Below, piece after piece: positions 9,096 through 21,749 of a stretch of DNA of 64,000 bases. The notes under the pieces are model-generated. The model saw nothing but the letters and a program-made list of their open reading frames with translations, was not told where the DNA came from and did no database searches. The position numbers and the translations under genes are program-made. This DNA comes from Myxococcales bacterium (GTDB lineage: Bacteria > Myxococcota > Kuafuiibacteriia > Kuafuiibacteriales > Kuafuiibacteriaceae): positions 1 through 64,000 of the forward strand of contig JAHQVK010000170.1 in the NCBI GenBank assembly GCA_019634385.1, given 5' to 3'. Numbering within the stretch: the stretch's first letter is position 1; each line of letters opens with the position of its first letter.

Positions 9096-11555
9096 TTAGT
9101 CAGAAGAACTAGGTATCAACAGTGATGGAGTGTTCGTTGAAACAACCCATAGCTGATGAATAGCCCGGGTGGCTGCTATGTGCAAAAGGTGACGAGCCTC
9201 TTTACGCTCCGGGTAAACATTTTCGTTGACCTCGACGAGTATGACATAGTCATACTCAAGGCCTTTTACTTGGCTGACATCAACAATATCTATACCTGGT
9301 GTGAAGCTAAAATCTTTGCCGTGTACTCTTCGAATAGCTGGTACTTCTGCCCTACGCAGACCATCGTAATAAACATCTGCTAGGGCTGCGAATCGATTGA
9401 TAATAGCTATATTAGCTTTGCGTTCCCGGACGACGAGACTTCGTAGTTGTGCACCGAGGAATGCCACCGCTTCCCCTGTGCTGCCAAAAGTAAATTGTTC
9501 AACGGGAGCACCATCACGGGGTACTTCGGGAGGATCCGGGTCTGCGAGTGGTCCTAGTACATGGCGAGAAAACTCAACAACCGGTTTGGTTGAGCGATAG
9601 CTAACTTTGAGTTGGTCTATCTTAACTCCCGCAATACCAACGTCTTGGAGCATACGGTCCCAACTATCAAAGCTGTTATCAAAAATAAGCTTCTGGGCTG
9701 TGTCTCCAGCCAGGGTCATACTCTCTCGCTTAGTGAGAGCACCGCGAAGCACACCAATATCAGTAGGGGATAAGTCTTGGGCCTCATCAACCACAATATG
9801 TTCATAGGTGACACTGCGTTGGCCCCCAGCAATGGGTAGCCCCCCATATTTGAGCTGTGCTAGCTTGAGGAGAAGAGCGTCATCATGGGGGTCTAGGTGA
9901 TGCTCTGGTCCATCGCCATCTAGACTGATCCCGTCGATACCCACGCCTGTATCATCTTCATCGTGTTCATCCGGTTGGCCTCTTGGCTTTTTGTTACGGG
10001 CATCGTGCGAAGACGACGCCGACTCTGAGTGCCGTTCGCTGCGACTATCATCGGATTGCCTACTCACCCAGCGGACCAGCTCATCCACCTCGGATGGGTC
10101 GACGTGGTCGCCGCGCTCTTCGAATACAGAGCTTATGAGCTCCTTATCAGTGAGAATATCGGACCAAGTTGACAAAACGTCATTGGCTTGCGATCGAGCG
10201 CGTCTCAGATTGCCTAATAGAACACCCTTGGTTTTTGGCTGAAGTCCGGCCCGTTGTGCCGCCCCTGATTCGAGCCAGCGAGCCATCTCTCGCAGACGAG
10301 GAAGGTAAGCTAGGCGATGAAGCCCATCCCATTTTTGCAGGACCGATTTCTTAACTCCGCCGTCGTTGGGCAAATTGTCGAGCAAAGTCTTGCGAATCTG
10401 TTGGGTGTCTTCTTGGATCCCTCGTTCTAGCGTAGCTAGGATGGCTGGGTGCTTCTTTAGTTTGGCCACCGAAGTGGGTACATCTTCGTAGCGCTTATAT
10501 TTTATCTCCGGCAGAACCATCTTCCGGGTTTTCTCCATCCAGCGCTCGAGGGTAATTACTTCGGTTCCAGACACATCGAGGGAGGGTAAGACGCGAGATA
10601 TATACTCGGTCAGTGGTTCGCTCTTCACCACCACCACCATCTTCTTGGGCGAGAAAATGTGTGGATTCTCGAAATGAAGGTAGGCTGCTCGATGAAGAGC
10701 GACTGTGGTCTTACCGCTACCTGCTCCACCTTGGAGAATCACAATGCCACTGTCTGGCGCGGTAATTAGCTCAAACTGTTTTGGATCAATAAGCGCCGTT
10801 ATTTCTTTGAGATGCTTGTCTTCTCGTAAGGATTCGTCATCTACAACCCCGAGTCGACCCTGCTCAAAGACTGAAGGCAGGATATGAGCGGGTGGTGGAC
10901 GAGATGCTATGCCAGCTCCCCCTTTCAGGGTCGGCAAGTTTTCATCGGCCAGAGTAAGCCATTCGTCACGTCTTCGAATGATAGCACCGGTAGACCAGCT
11001 TACGCGGCGTAATTCGCCGTTCACGATGCTGACTGTCCTTCGTGCTTCCACCATTCCTTGAACGTTGCGACCACCAAACTCTTCTTCGTAGTCGTCTCCT
11101 TCCTCGTAACAGTAGTAGATGCGAGAAACAGGTGCGTGACGCCAGTCCACGATGTTCATGGTGCATCCCGCTTTGACGAAACCCCGATTGCCGATGAGGA
11201 CATCGCGGGTTTTTCGACCATCCTTAAGTTTAAGATGCCCGAAGTACGGACTGCTTACATCAACAGGAAGGCTTCGACCCTTGCCATTGGCTGCACCCAG
11301 CGCTTGCATTCGGTACATTTCAGCAACGAGCGGAGCAACGTCTTCCAAACGGGCGTCTGCAATTTGGTCTCGTAACGAGAGCAGTTCTGAGTCGTATTCT
11401 GACTCTTCGGCGGCTCTTTCTAACTGATCTCGAGCGAGCTGCTGCTGAACCTTTCGAAGGATGTGCTGTTCTTCTTCCAGAATAGCTGCTTCCAGGGAAC
11501 CGGATACCACCGAGGGCAGATTGTTGTAGATGCTTGTCACGTTAATCTCGCCCAC
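9096..11555 (-). CDS. HelD/UvrD-like superfamily I helicase
   Basis: GGAGSGKTTVALHRAAYL Walker A, VVDEAQDLSP, QVKGLEYDYVILVEV; acidic linker. Confidence 0.88.
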   Translation of the reverse strand: MGEINVTSIYNNLPSVVSGSLEAAILEEEQHILRKVQQQLARDQLERAAEESEYDSELLSLRDQIADARLEDVAPLVAEMYRMQALGAANGKGRSLPVDVSSPYFGHLKLKDGRKTRDVLIGNRGFVKAGCTMNIVDWRHAPVSRIYYCYEEGDDYEEEFGGRNVQGMVEARRTVSIVNGELRRVSWSTGAIIRRRDEWLTLADENLPTLKGGAGIASRPPPAHILPSVFEQGRLGVVDDESLREDKHLKEITALIDPKQFELITAPDSGIVILQGGAGSGKTTVALHRAAYLHFENPHIFSPKKMVVVVKSEPLTEYISRVLPSLDVSGTEVITLERWMEKTRKMVLPEIKYKRYEDVPTSVAKLKKHPAILATLERGIQEDTQQIRKTLLDNLPNDGGVKKSVLQKWDGLHRLAYLPRLREMARWLESGAAQRAGLQPKTKGVLLGNLRRARSQANDVLSTWSDILTDKELISSVFEERGDHVDPSEVDELVRWVSRQSDDSRSERHSESASSSHDARNKKPRGQPDEHDEDDTGVGIDGISLDGDGPEHHLDPHDDALLLKLAQLKYGGLPIAGGQRSVTYEHIVVDEAQDLSPTDIGVLRGALTKRESMTLAGDTAQKLIFDNSFDSWDRMLQDVGIAGVKIDQLKVSYRSTKPVVEFSRHVLGPLADPDPPEVPRDGAPVEQFTFGSTGEAVAFLGAQLRSLVVRERKANIAIINRFAALADVYYDGLRRAEVPAIRRVHGKDFSFTPGIDIVDVSQVKGLEYDYVILVEVNENVYPERKEARHLLHIAATRAIHQLWVVSTNTPSLLIPSSSD

Positions 11556-12564
11556 CTCGATAATGCGATAGGGCCTCCAGCATAGCCTTTGCCCGTTGTT
11601 GCTCAGCTGTTGAGAGTCTAGCCCGCCAGGTTCGCTGAATACGGAATGGGTTTAGGATACGACCATTCTTCTCGAGCTGGTAGTGCAGGTGAGGGGCAAA
11701 ACTTCGCCCTGTATTACCAACCCGTCCGAGGACCTGACCGCGTTTAATGGTTGAGCCTGGCTTTAACTGCTTAGAAACACTGGATAAATGGAGAAATACA
11801 CCCTCCCAGCCGGTCTTTTCGTTCACTATTCTAATGCAGCGTCCGTTGTAGCGAGTAGACCAGTTAACCTGCAGAATTTTCCCATCAAAGGGAGAGAACA
11901 CCGGCGTGCCTTTGGGCGCTTTGAAATCTATCCCCTTGTGTCCACGACCGTCGTTCACCAAGGCTGTGATCTGTTCATAGCTTTTCAGTGGGGCATTACG
12001 TAAGCGTTTAGCAACTTCGTAGCCGGTATCGGGCTCAACCCACCGCCGGAATACCTTGTTAAGCGGCCAGTGAAACACAGCTTTTTTCTCGCCTTTCAGC
12101 TTCTTACTTCTAAGCCAAATTGCGAACACTATCGGCTCTGCGTGAGGTTGTTCGTTCCAAATGAATGACAACCGATCGCCCTTGCGGAAGTCTCTTCTGG
12201 GGTTAACCCACCAAACAAGAACTCGTTTGACTACCTGGGCGATGGCACCGGCCCGGTTCAGTCCCACGACCGGCGCCAAATCGGTCTCTAGTCCGCGGAG
12301 AACACGGATGGTGGTAAACCGGAGGGCCTCCGGTTTGATCCCTCGTAAGGGACCATTTTCAGCGATTTGCTGGGCAGGTTGATGGTCCTGAGGTACTTGG
12401 GCCATGATCGGCTGTTCATAACCGAAGGTCGATAAAATTGCGGACGAGACTGGCATGAGCCATCTGGGCGGTATCCACCGAGCTACCCATAATTGTAGGC
12501 ATCTGGCGCCACAGGAATGGGAAAAAGCTGGTACTGGGACATTCTTGGAATGGCGTAAACTCAT
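11542..12564 (-). CDS. M23 family metallopeptidase (LytM-like)
   Basis: GHKGIDFKAPKGTPVFSPFDGKI ... GRVGNTGRSFAPHLHYQL. Confidence 0.9.
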   Translation of the reverse strand: MSLRHSKNVPVPAFSHSCGARCLQLWVARWIPPRWLMPVSSAILSTFGYEQPIMAQVPQDHQPAQQIAENGPLRGIKPEALRFTTIRVLRGLETDLAPVVGLNRAGAIAQVVKRVLVWWVNPRRDFRKGDRLSFIWNEQPHAEPIVFAIWLRSKKLKGEKKAVFHWPLNKVFRRWVEPDTGYEVAKRLRNAPLKSYEQITALVNDGRGHKGIDFKAPKGTPVFSPFDGKILQVNWSTRYNGRCIRIVNEKTGWEGVFLHLSSVSKQLKPGSTIKRGQVLGRVGNTGRSFAPHLHYQLEKNGRILNPFRIQRTWRARLSTAEQQRAKAMLEALSHYRGGRD

Positions 12565-12704
12565 TCGCTAAAGACCAAGAATTTGCCCAACCTAATGAGT
12601 AAGTACAACCCTGAAGTTCAAGGATGCTGGTCGCGCAACATGCGCAGTCACGGATACGACTCACCGCTTGTGCAACGCTTACGTTGTTCGTAGCGTCCGG
12701 GATC

Positions 12705-13913
12705 ATGACTGAAATGAAGGCTCGAAAGGTTATCGTCGCCTATTCCGGGGGACTGGATACCTCCGTCATTATCCATTGGCTGCGGGCACAATACGACTGC
12801 CAGGTCGTTGCCTTTACTGCTGATGTGGGACAGGGGGTCGGGGAGCTAGAGGGCCTGGAAGCGAAGGCGAAGCGGACTGGGGCCGAAAAGTTGGTGTTGA
12901 GCGATCTTCGAGAAGAGTTTGTGAGCGACTTTGTCTTTCCTGCTCTTCGAGCCAGCGCGGTGTATGAAGGTGTCTACTTACTCGGCACTTCCTTAGCCCG
13001 TCCGTTGATCGGTAAATATCTGGTGGAAGTGGCTCGCGCTGAAGATGCGGATGCCATATGCCACGGTGCCACCGGGAAAGGAAATGACCAGGTGCGCTTT
13101 GAGCTCACTGGATATGCTCTTCACCCAGAGATTAAGGTCATTGCTCCCTGGCGAACCTGGTCGATGCGAGGTCGATCAGACCTTATGGAATACTGTGAAA
13201 CCCATTCTATCCCGATCACCGCTACCCGAGAGAAGCCATACTCGATGGACCGAAACCTTTTTCATTGTTCGTATGAAGGTGGGGTACTCGAAGATCCCTG
13301 GACTGAGCCTGATGAAGAAATGTTCTTGTTGACCACAGCTCCGGAGCGTGCACCGGACACGCCGCGATATGTGGAGATTCAGTTTGAGAGTGGGAACCCC
13401 GTAGCGGTGGATGGCCAACGCTTATCACCAGCCAAACTGCTTGAACGCTTGAATTCGCTGGCTGGGGAGCATGGGGTGGGTCGAATAGATATTGTGGAGA
13501 ACCGGTTTGTTGGGATGAAATCTCGTGGTGTGTATGAGACTCCGGGGGGTACCATTTTACATACGGCTCACCGAGGACTGGAGCAATTGTGCCTAGACCG
13601 GGAAGAAATGCATCTCAGAGACCAGCTGATTCCAAAGTACGCCACGCTTGTCTACAATGGTTTCTGGTATGCGCCGGAGCGTGAGGCGATGCAGGTAATG
13701 ATCGACCACATACAAAAAAATGTCTCCGGTGAGGTTAGGGTCAAGCTTTACAAGGGCTCGTGTCAGGTGGTGGGCCGGCGTTCCGATCGAAGTTTGTACT
13801 CGGAAGCTCATGTGACCTTTGAGGCCGATGATGTATACAGCCAGGCTGATGCGGAGGGTTTTATCAAGTTGAATGCTCTTCGTCTTAGGCTAGGTAATCC
13901 ACGTAGAAAGTAG
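12705..13913 (+). CDS. argG: argininosuccinate synthase
   Basis: [33 protein letters not shown] opens at 12624 but conserved N-terminus fits ATG at 12705. Confidence 0.95.
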   Translation: MTEMKARKVIVAYSGGLDTSVIIHWLRAQYDCQVVAFTADVGQGVGELEGLEAKAKRTGAEKLVLSDLREEFVSDFVFPALRASAVYEGVYLLGTSLARPLIGKYLVEVARAEDADAICHGATGKGNDQVRFELTGYALHPEIKVIAPWRTWSMRGRSDLMEYCETHSIPITATREKPYSMDRNLFHCSYEGGVLEDPWTEPDEEMFLLTTAPERAPDTPRYVEIQFESGNPVAVDGQRLSPAKLLERLNSLAGEHGVGRIDIVENRFVGMKSRGVYETPGGTILHTAHRGLEQLCLDREEMHLRDQLIPKYATLVYNGFWYAPEREAMQVMIDHIQKNVSGEVRVKLYKGSCQVVGRRSDRSLYSEAHVTFEADDVYSQADAEGFIKLNALRLRLGNPRRK

Positions 13914-14006
13914 GTGCATCCCGCCCCTTTCTTGCTTTGCCTCTGTCAACAGGTTTGGCGTAAGAAAACAAATCGTTTCCCGACAGAAGTCTTGATGATT
14001 AGATAG

Positions 14007-15916
<1,910 letters not shown>

Positions 15917-15999
15917 CGCCTGCCGATTTAGTAGGTAGTTCATATACGGATATTTACTCTATTTGTATGTAAACATAAGTCTCGAAAACTTAGACCAGG

Positions 16000-16075
16000 T
16001 ACCGCAAAGACCCCTTGAATTGATTCTGTAAGAAGAAGCAGCAACTTGGGTTCAACCCAAGTGATTTCTGCTGTA
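16000..16075. repeat. Family C palindromic repeat, copy 1
   Basis: taccgcaaagaccccttgaattgattctgtaagaa...acttgggttcaacccaagtgatttctgctgta; near-identical segments at 36579-36691. Confidence 0.7.
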
Positions 16076-16310
16076 CGAGCCCAGGATGCAAATATACTAC
16101 ATGGCTTAGCTCGCCTCACTATCCGAGCCGACCGTTGTAGTGAATATGAGCACGTGTTGGGGGCGTTGGGGGATCCTTGCGCGGGGACCTTGATTTGGTG
16201 GCCTTCCGGGCCTTTCTGAACGCGGTGTGGCTTTTGGGTGATGCGGTATCGGCGTTCAAAGCCATCTAGTCGTTTGCTGACTGAGGCGCCTCTGCTATCT
16301 CTCTCTAACA

Positions 16311-16838
16311 ATGTCGCTCCCGATGGATTCGCAAGCGATTGATGCTCGGGCGATCCGCATCCGAGCGCTGGTGCTTGATGTGGATGGCGTACTTACGGAT
16401 GGGCGCGTATTACTTTTGCCAGGCGGCGAAGAGGGAAGGACTTTTAACGTTCGAGATGGATTAGGCATCCAGTTGATGGGTGCCGGCCGTCGTCCTATTC
16501 CCGTTGCCTTTTTATCCGGCCGAGATAGTGAAGCGGTCCGTCGCCGAGCGACAGAGTTGGGCGTAAAGGAGGTTCATCTAGGTATTCCGGACAAAGTTGC
16601 TGCCTATGAGCAGTTGCTGACTACGTTTGGGGTCAAGGACGAAAATGTAGCGTACGTTGGGGATGATCTCCCGGATTTGCCACTGCTTGAACGGTGTGGT
16701 TTGAGCTTTGCGGTGGCGGATGCTGTGTCAGAGGTCCGGTCGGCCGCCCATGTTGTGCTCCGAGCCGGAGGCGGTCAGGGTGCGGTACGTGAGGCTTGTG
16801 AACGCATTCTTAAAGCCCAGGGCGCGTGGATTAGTTAG
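16311..16838 (+). CDS. KdsC-like HAD family phosphatase (3-deoxy-D-manno-octulosonate 8-phosphatase-like)
   Basis: LVLDVDGVLTDGRV, FLSGRDSEAVRRRA, YVGDDLPDLPLL. Confidence 0.88.
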   Translation: MSLPMDSQAIDARAIRIRALVLDVDGVLTDGRVLLLPGGEEGRTFNVRDGLGIQLMGAGRRPIPVAFLSGRDSEAVRRRATELGVKEVHLGIPDKVAAYEQLLTTFGVKDENVAYVGDDLPDLPLLERCGLSFAVADAVSEVRSAAHVVLRAGGGQGAVREACERILKAQGAWIS

Positions 16839-18132
16839 CGCTAATTGACGCTATAAACTCTCGAGTAGCGGCAGTCTGATCGCTTCGTTTTATATAGCTG
16901 GCTAATGTTTGGATATTGAGATCCGGTATCATCTGACTTGTTTCGCGACGCACATACAAATCTGATGAGAGCACAAAGACTTCGAGTTTGTCTTCCGAGT
17001 GCAGCCATACCTCTTGAATCCCGATCGTCCGGTATCGACTCAGCAAAATTTCTTTGTCTGAAGGGCTGCAATGGTCAAAGACGAAATCAGGAGTCAGGTC
17101 GGCTTTCTGCCCCACAGCAAAACCAACATCGGGTTCAATGCTCAACCGAGCATCAGCAGATTCAACACTCAAAGCTCCTAGCACCCGGAGGTCGAGGCGG
17201 TGGGACAAAGCGTAGGCACTCAAGAGCCGAGTGAGCATGCTTGTGGTCTGACGATGGGCCTGGGAGAGGTTTGTGAGTTCAATATTGCCCGCTTCAAAAC
17301 CAAGCTGAGGTGCTGGATGCGTTCCTCGGATCGCTCGTACCTGCTCAAAATCTTGCCAAGAAGCGCCTTTTAGACGGATACGGTTGGGGCTAGGGGCTTT
17401 GCTGGATAGTTCTGGGGCCCCATTTTTTTCGGAGGAGGGTGTACTTTGCTTGGAGACCTGGTTAGTTGGTGCTCTTTTTGCGGACTTGAGTCGCCCGCGC
17501 AGGTTCTCGATCTCATGATCGGCCTCTTCAAGCTGTGAAGCCAAGTCGTCAACTGTTTCAGACAGTACCGCAACTTGTTGGCGCATTCGGGCGCTCCCTA
17601 GGGTTGGAGGACGACGCTCGGTGCGGAGCAAGATGCTCCGATAATATAGACCACCGGTGAGAACCAGGAGCACGGCGAGGATACCGGCTATGTACCCCGT
17701 ATGTCGTTTACGTTCGGGGGGAGCATACCGCCGCAAAGTGACGAAAATCTCATCAAACAGCTGAGTGGGTAGTTGTGGTACGGACAATCGCACAACTTGT
17801 GCGTCACCGGCGGGTTGGTACTTTCTAGTCTCTAGGTGTTCACACACCAATCCTTCGATCATCTCATGGAGCTCATCGTTGATGAAGCTCAACTGAATCT
17901 TTCTGCGTCGCCCTAGAGTTCGGGCCAACGGCCGCCCTGCAGGCCCGGTCACACTGACGCGAAACTCTTCAGAGGAGATGTCGGTAAGGATCCCTACGAT
18001 AGGTTCGGTAATTCGGTGTCGCCCGGAATCGTCAAGAATGCGTAAGGTTACCGGAATGAGTGTGGCGGATTGGCGATGATGAAGGGGAGACGAGACAGCG
18101 ACCGTGCCCAGGGACATAGATGAGGACGCCAC
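16831..18132 (-). CDS. membrane protein with N-terminal PilZ-like region, one TM, coiled coil and C-terminal Uma2-like (PD-(D/E)XK fold) domain
   Basis: TM GYIAGILAVLLVLTGGLYY; IEPDVGFAVGQKADLTPDFVFDHCSPSDKEILLSRYRTIGIQEVWLHSEDKLEVF resembles the Uma2 pattern PDLVVEVLSPS...K...Y...GV.EYW.VD. Confidence 0.6.
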   Translation of the reverse strand: MASSSMSLGTVAVSSPLHHRQSATLIPVTLRILDDSGRHRITEPIVGILTDISSEEFRVSVTGPAGRPLARTLGRRRKIQLSFINDELHEMIEGLVCEHLETRKYQPAGDAQVVRLSVPQLPTQLFDEIFVTLRRYAPPERKRHTGYIAGILAVLLVLTGGLYYRSILLRTERRPPTLGSARMRQQVAVLSETVDDLASQLEEADHEIENLRGRLKSAKRAPTNQVSKQSTPSSEKNGAPELSSKAPSPNRIRLKGASWQDFEQVRAIRGTHPAPQLGFEAGNIELTNLSQAHRQTTSMLTRLLSAYALSHRLDLRVLGALSVESADARLSIEPDVGFAVGQKADLTPDFVFDHCSPSDKEILLSRYRTIGIQEVWLHSEDKLEVFVLSSDLYVRRETSQMIPDLNIQTLASYIKRSDQTAATREFIASISAN

Positions 18133-18278
18133 ACTGGGATACTACGCTATTTAGCGTATGAAAGAGAGTGCTATTGGTGCCCAGTTGGCAGATTGGTTTT
18201 ACTTTAGCTGCTCTTGCAGCCTATCAAGATGCTTCCAGCCATTCTGTAGTCAGGCTAGAGTGATGGGGGTGTACAGTT

Positions 18279-20180
18279 ATGCGATCGAGTACCAATGACC
18301 TACCATCCCCCGGATCGACAGTTTTGGTAAGAGTTGCTGGCCGACCAGAAGTCAGCGAGGGTCGAGTTGAGGACGTGAGCAAAGAAGGGGTTATGCTCAG
18401 CGTTAATCGTCCTCCCGACCTTGGGGTGATGACTCTGCTCGAATTCTTGGGCCCTGACAACGTGGTTACTCACCGACGAACGGCTTGCATGGTCTTTCGC
18501 CGAGGGTCACTGAACTCTTCCAAGGATACGTCGGCGATCGCTCTCGAGTTTGTGGATCTCATCGGGGGACCCACGCTTGAGAAGGATGGCCTGCTACAAA
18601 GATTTACCCGTTTTTTTGGTCGCCGATCGTCCACGGTTCTAGTTGAGGATGCCGAGCTATCTCTGCCTCCTCGAGAAGGACCAACGATAGGCATTGATCT
18701 TGGTACTGCGAATTGCTGCGTAGCGGCCAATGTTGATGGGCGGGTACAGGTTTTATTGGAAGGTGAGCACCGAACCATCCCATCGGTGGTGTACTTTGGT
18801 CCAAATGGTCGACGTCGTGTTGGGCGATTGGCTCAGGACAAGAGGATTTTGGAGCCAACTCGAACGATATTTGGTTCCAAGCGCTTTTTGGGTCGGCCTT
18901 TCATCTCCGAAGAAGTCCGGCGGTGGGGGCATTTTTTCCCGTATCAGTTGGTCCAAGGTGTTGGCGGGACAACCGCGGTTAAGATTGGGCATGAACTATA
19001 TCCCCTGGAAGAAGTGGCTAAGGAAATCCTCGTAGTCCTCAAGAATCACGCAGAATATGTTCTGCGGTGTCCGGTGCATCGTGCGATCATATCGGTGCCT
19101 GCGTACTTTGGTGAGCCGCAGAGAGCTGCTGTACTCGATGCTGGCCGGCGAGCGGGACTGCGAGCTGAGAAGCTGGTGAATGAACCCACGGCAGCAGCTA
19201 TCGCTTATGGATATGGCCGAGGGTTTAGAAAAGCCATCCTTGTGTATGACTTAGGGGGTGGTACCTTCGATGTTTCTATCCTTCGGATCAATGGTGCGGA
19301 AGTATCAGTTTTAGCTACCGGTGGTGATCCCTTTCTCGGCGGTGCTGATTTTGATGATCGTCTCACTGAGCACATTCTTTATAAGTTTGAGAAGTTGAAC
19401 GGGACGTCCCTTAGAGACGATTATGTTGCGGTTCAACGAATTCGATTCGCAGCGGAGATCGCTAAGATTGAACTCACGGAAAGAGAAGTCACCGAAGTTC
19501 TGATTCCCAATATCCAGCAACAAGCTCCGAACGAACTTCGGGTGAAGGTAACCCGCCAAGAGTTCCAAAATATCGTTGGGGATTTGATCGACCGGACCTT
19601 GGTGATCACCGACGCTGTCCTCAAAGAGGCGGGCCTAAAAGCCCAAGATATCCAGGATTTTGTACTCGTTGGTGGGCAGACACGCACCCCGCTTGTGCGG
19701 CAGCGACTGACCGAACGTTTTGGGCAATCACCGAGTCGTCAGGTGAATGCTGATGAGGCGGTCGCAGTGGGTGCGGCATTGCTTGGTGAGTCCCTCAATA
19801 ACGATAAGAAAGTGGCTCTTAAGGATATCCTAAGTGCCTCGATTCAGTGGAATGTTGCTCAGGATAGCTGCGAGGTTCTACTTCGTCGGGGCACTCGTTT
19901 ACCTGCGGAAGCAGTTTTCGAAATTCCGGAGCAGATGGCGAACGACGATGAGGGTTACCGACTGCAGCTGTACAGGGGGGAAGCAAGCTCGTGTCGCGAC
20001 AACTCGTTTATTGGGGCCCTTAACTTTGATGAAGCCTACCTGGGTGGTAAGGCCCGAGTGTTGGTGAGCGCGGAAGGATTATTGTCGATCAAGATTGCAC
20101 GGTCTCACGCATCAAGTGGCGATTGGCAATCTACAACGGTTGATTTTGTTGAGGCTGAATCTTCGATCGATCTTGGATGA
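18279..20180 (+). CDS. Hsp70/DnaK-like chaperone with N-terminal PilZ-like domain
   Basis: GIDLGTANCCVAA, VNEPTAAAIAYGYGR, VYDLGGGTFDVSIL, VLVGGQTRTPLV; N-terminal RVEDVSKEGVML resembles PilZ DxSxxG. Confidence 0.85.
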   Translation: MRSSTNDLPSPGSTVLVRVAGRPEVSEGRVEDVSKEGVMLSVNRPPDLGVMTLLEFLGPDNVVTHRRTACMVFRRGSLNSSKDTSAIALEFVDLIGGPTLEKDGLLQRFTRFFGRRSSTVLVEDAELSLPPREGPTIGIDLGTANCCVAANVDGRVQVLLEGEHRTIPSVVYFGPNGRRRVGRLAQDKRILEPTRTIFGSKRFLGRPFISEEVRRWGHFFPYQLVQGVGGTTAVKIGHELYPLEEVAKEILVVLKNHAEYVLRCPVHRAIISVPAYFGEPQRAAVLDAGRRAGLRAEKLVNEPTAAAIAYGYGRGFRKAILVYDLGGGTFDVSILRINGAEVSVLATGGDPFLGGADFDDRLTEHILYKFEKLNGTSLRDDYVAVQRIRFAAEIAKIELTEREVTEVLIPNIQQQAPNELRVKVTRQEFQNIVGDLIDRTLVITDAVLKEAGLKAQDIQDFVLVGGQTRTPLVRQRLTERFGQSPSRQVNADEAVAVGAALLGESLNNDKKVALKDILSASIQWNVAQDSCEVLLRRGTRLPAEAVFEIPEQMANDDEGYRLQLYRGEASSCRDNSFIGALNFDEAYLGGKARVLVSAEGLLSIKIARSHASSGDWQSTTVDFVEAESSIDLG

Positions 20181-20682
20181 ATGAGCTATCGGGGGGGGCA
20201 TCAATTATGAGAAGGCGTACTCGCCCTGAAGCGACCATGATCTCAGAATCATTAAACATATGCACTTCCCAAACGTGGGTGCGCTGACCGGTTGCAATCG
20301 GTTTGGCCGCTGCTTGCAGGACTCCCGATCGCGTAGCCCGCAGGAAGGTGGTTGAGTTTTCCAGGCCCACGGCCACTTTTTTCTCGGCGATAACGTGTAG
20401 CCCTGCCGCGAGACTTGCGAGGCTTTCAGCCACGGAGGCGTAAACACCGCCGTGCACCAGGCCAAAGGGCTGGAGCAAGTGTGGTCCAATAGGCATCTCA
20501 GCGTCGAGTTGTTGATAGCTAGCCTGAGTAACTCGAAGTCCGAGGCTGGTACTAAACGCACCACTGTGGGCATTAAGTTGGTCCACTATGTCCGTGGGCA
20601 GTGGGGGCCGGTGTACACTCATTACGAGAGAATACGATAAACTCTTAGTTGATGCCGACGGAAGGGAGCTACTTGGTACCAT
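20131..20682 (-). CDS. hotdog-fold PaaI-type thioesterase
   Basis: LQPFGLVHGGVYASVAESLAS, GLENSTTFLRATRSG; real start probably inside the ORF (MSVHRPPLP). Confidence 0.8.
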   Translation of the reverse strand: MVPSSSLPSASTKSLSYSLVMSVHRPPLPTDIVDQLNAHSGAFSTSLGLRVTQASYQQLDAEMPIGPHLLQPFGLVHGGVYASVAESLASLAAGLHVIAEKKVAVGLENSTTFLRATRSGVLQAAAKPIATGQRTHVWEVHMFNDSEIMVASGRVRLLIIDAPPDSSFIQDRSKIQPQQNQPL

Positions 20683-21272
20683 CGGGGCTCGTTGAGACTC
20701 AATCAGAGGTCCGGAGCAGTCGGTTTTTGGCCGCAGTGTCCCTGGCTGCCACCAAAGCTGATGCCCAGATTTTTGTTAATCATCAGCGTAAAAAGTATCC
20801 GGAGGCCTCCCACCACTGTTTTGGTTTTCGAGTAGGCCCACCACAATCGACGATGTGCATCGGATGTTCCGATGATGGTGAGCCTCATAGTTCAGCCGGG
20901 CGGCCGATCCTAGATGTTCTGATTCATTCCGGATTTGGAGATATTGTGTGTGTAGTCACCCGGTGGTTTGGCGGGACCAAGTTGGGACGCGGAGGACTGG
21001 TTAGGGCCTATGGAGAAGCTACGCAGGGAGCATTGGCCGCCGCTGTTCCGGTGGAGAAAGTGGACTGGATAGAGGCCAGCTTGAACCTGGAGTACGCGCA
21101 GGCAGAGGTATTTAGCCGAGAAGTGGCCGGTTTACGGGTTGAGAAGCTCGAAGAGCAATATGGGGCCACGGTGCAGATGAAGATTCGATTCGCGCGAAGT
21201 GAGCATCACCGATTGGGTCAACGCCTCCGGCAATTGACGCGGGGTGCGGCAACACTTTGGGTAGATGATTAA
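20649..21272 (+). CDS. YigZ/IMPACT family protein
   Basis: SRFLAAV, HHCFGFRVG, SDDGEPHSSAGRPIL, VVTRWFGGTKLGRGGLVRAY. Confidence 0.9.
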   Translation: MMPTEGSYLVPSGLVETQSEVRSSRFLAAVSLAATKADAQIFVNHQRKKYPEASHHCFGFRVGPPQSTMCIGCSDDGEPHSSAGRPILDVLIHSGFGDIVCVVTRWFGGTKLGRGGLVRAYGEATQGALAAAVPVEKVDWIEASLNLEYAQAEVFSREVAGLRVEKLEEQYGATVQMKIRFARSEHHRLGQRLRQLTRGAATLWVDD

Positions 21273-21377
21273 GTTGAGTTGACAATTTGAGCGCATGGCC
21301 GGAGCGTCGCGCGCTGCTCCCCGCCTAGGGACATTGGTCCCAAGGGTGCGGGAGCCGAAAGATCGAGGATCGAGTAG

Positions 21378-21749
21378 ATGTCATCGCAACTTGCAGATTT
21401 CCTGAATGAACACAATCTCAGCCTGGAATCGGTAGTGAGAGAGTCTCTGGTTACAGAGCAACTCAGCTCCGAGGATCGTGCTAAGTATGTGGCCCGAGCT
21501 GATGCTCGACGTGAGAAGAAGAGTTACTCCGATGTTGGCGTAGACAAACCGACCGCTCTTCGTCGAGGGGTATCAGTCCGGATTGTGAAGCTTGCCCTTG
21601 AGGGACAACCAATTACTCGAGTAAATCGCAAGAAGATCACCCGGGCGGTTCACAATCTCCTCAAAGGAGGAACGGACGTCACCGTCTTTAAGCTTTTTGG
21701 TGATGTTCGGTCCCGAAACCACAAAAAACCTTCTTCTGACGAAGAATAA
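21378..21749 (+). CDS. hypothetical protein, basic C-terminus
   Basis: 123-aa ORF with good start context. Confidence 0.6.
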   Translation: MSSQLADFLNEHNLSLESVVRESLVTEQLSSEDRAKYVARADARREKKSYSDVGVDKPTALRRGVSVRIVKLALEGQPITRVNRKKITRAVHNLLKGGTDVTVFKLFGDVRSRNHKKPSSDEE

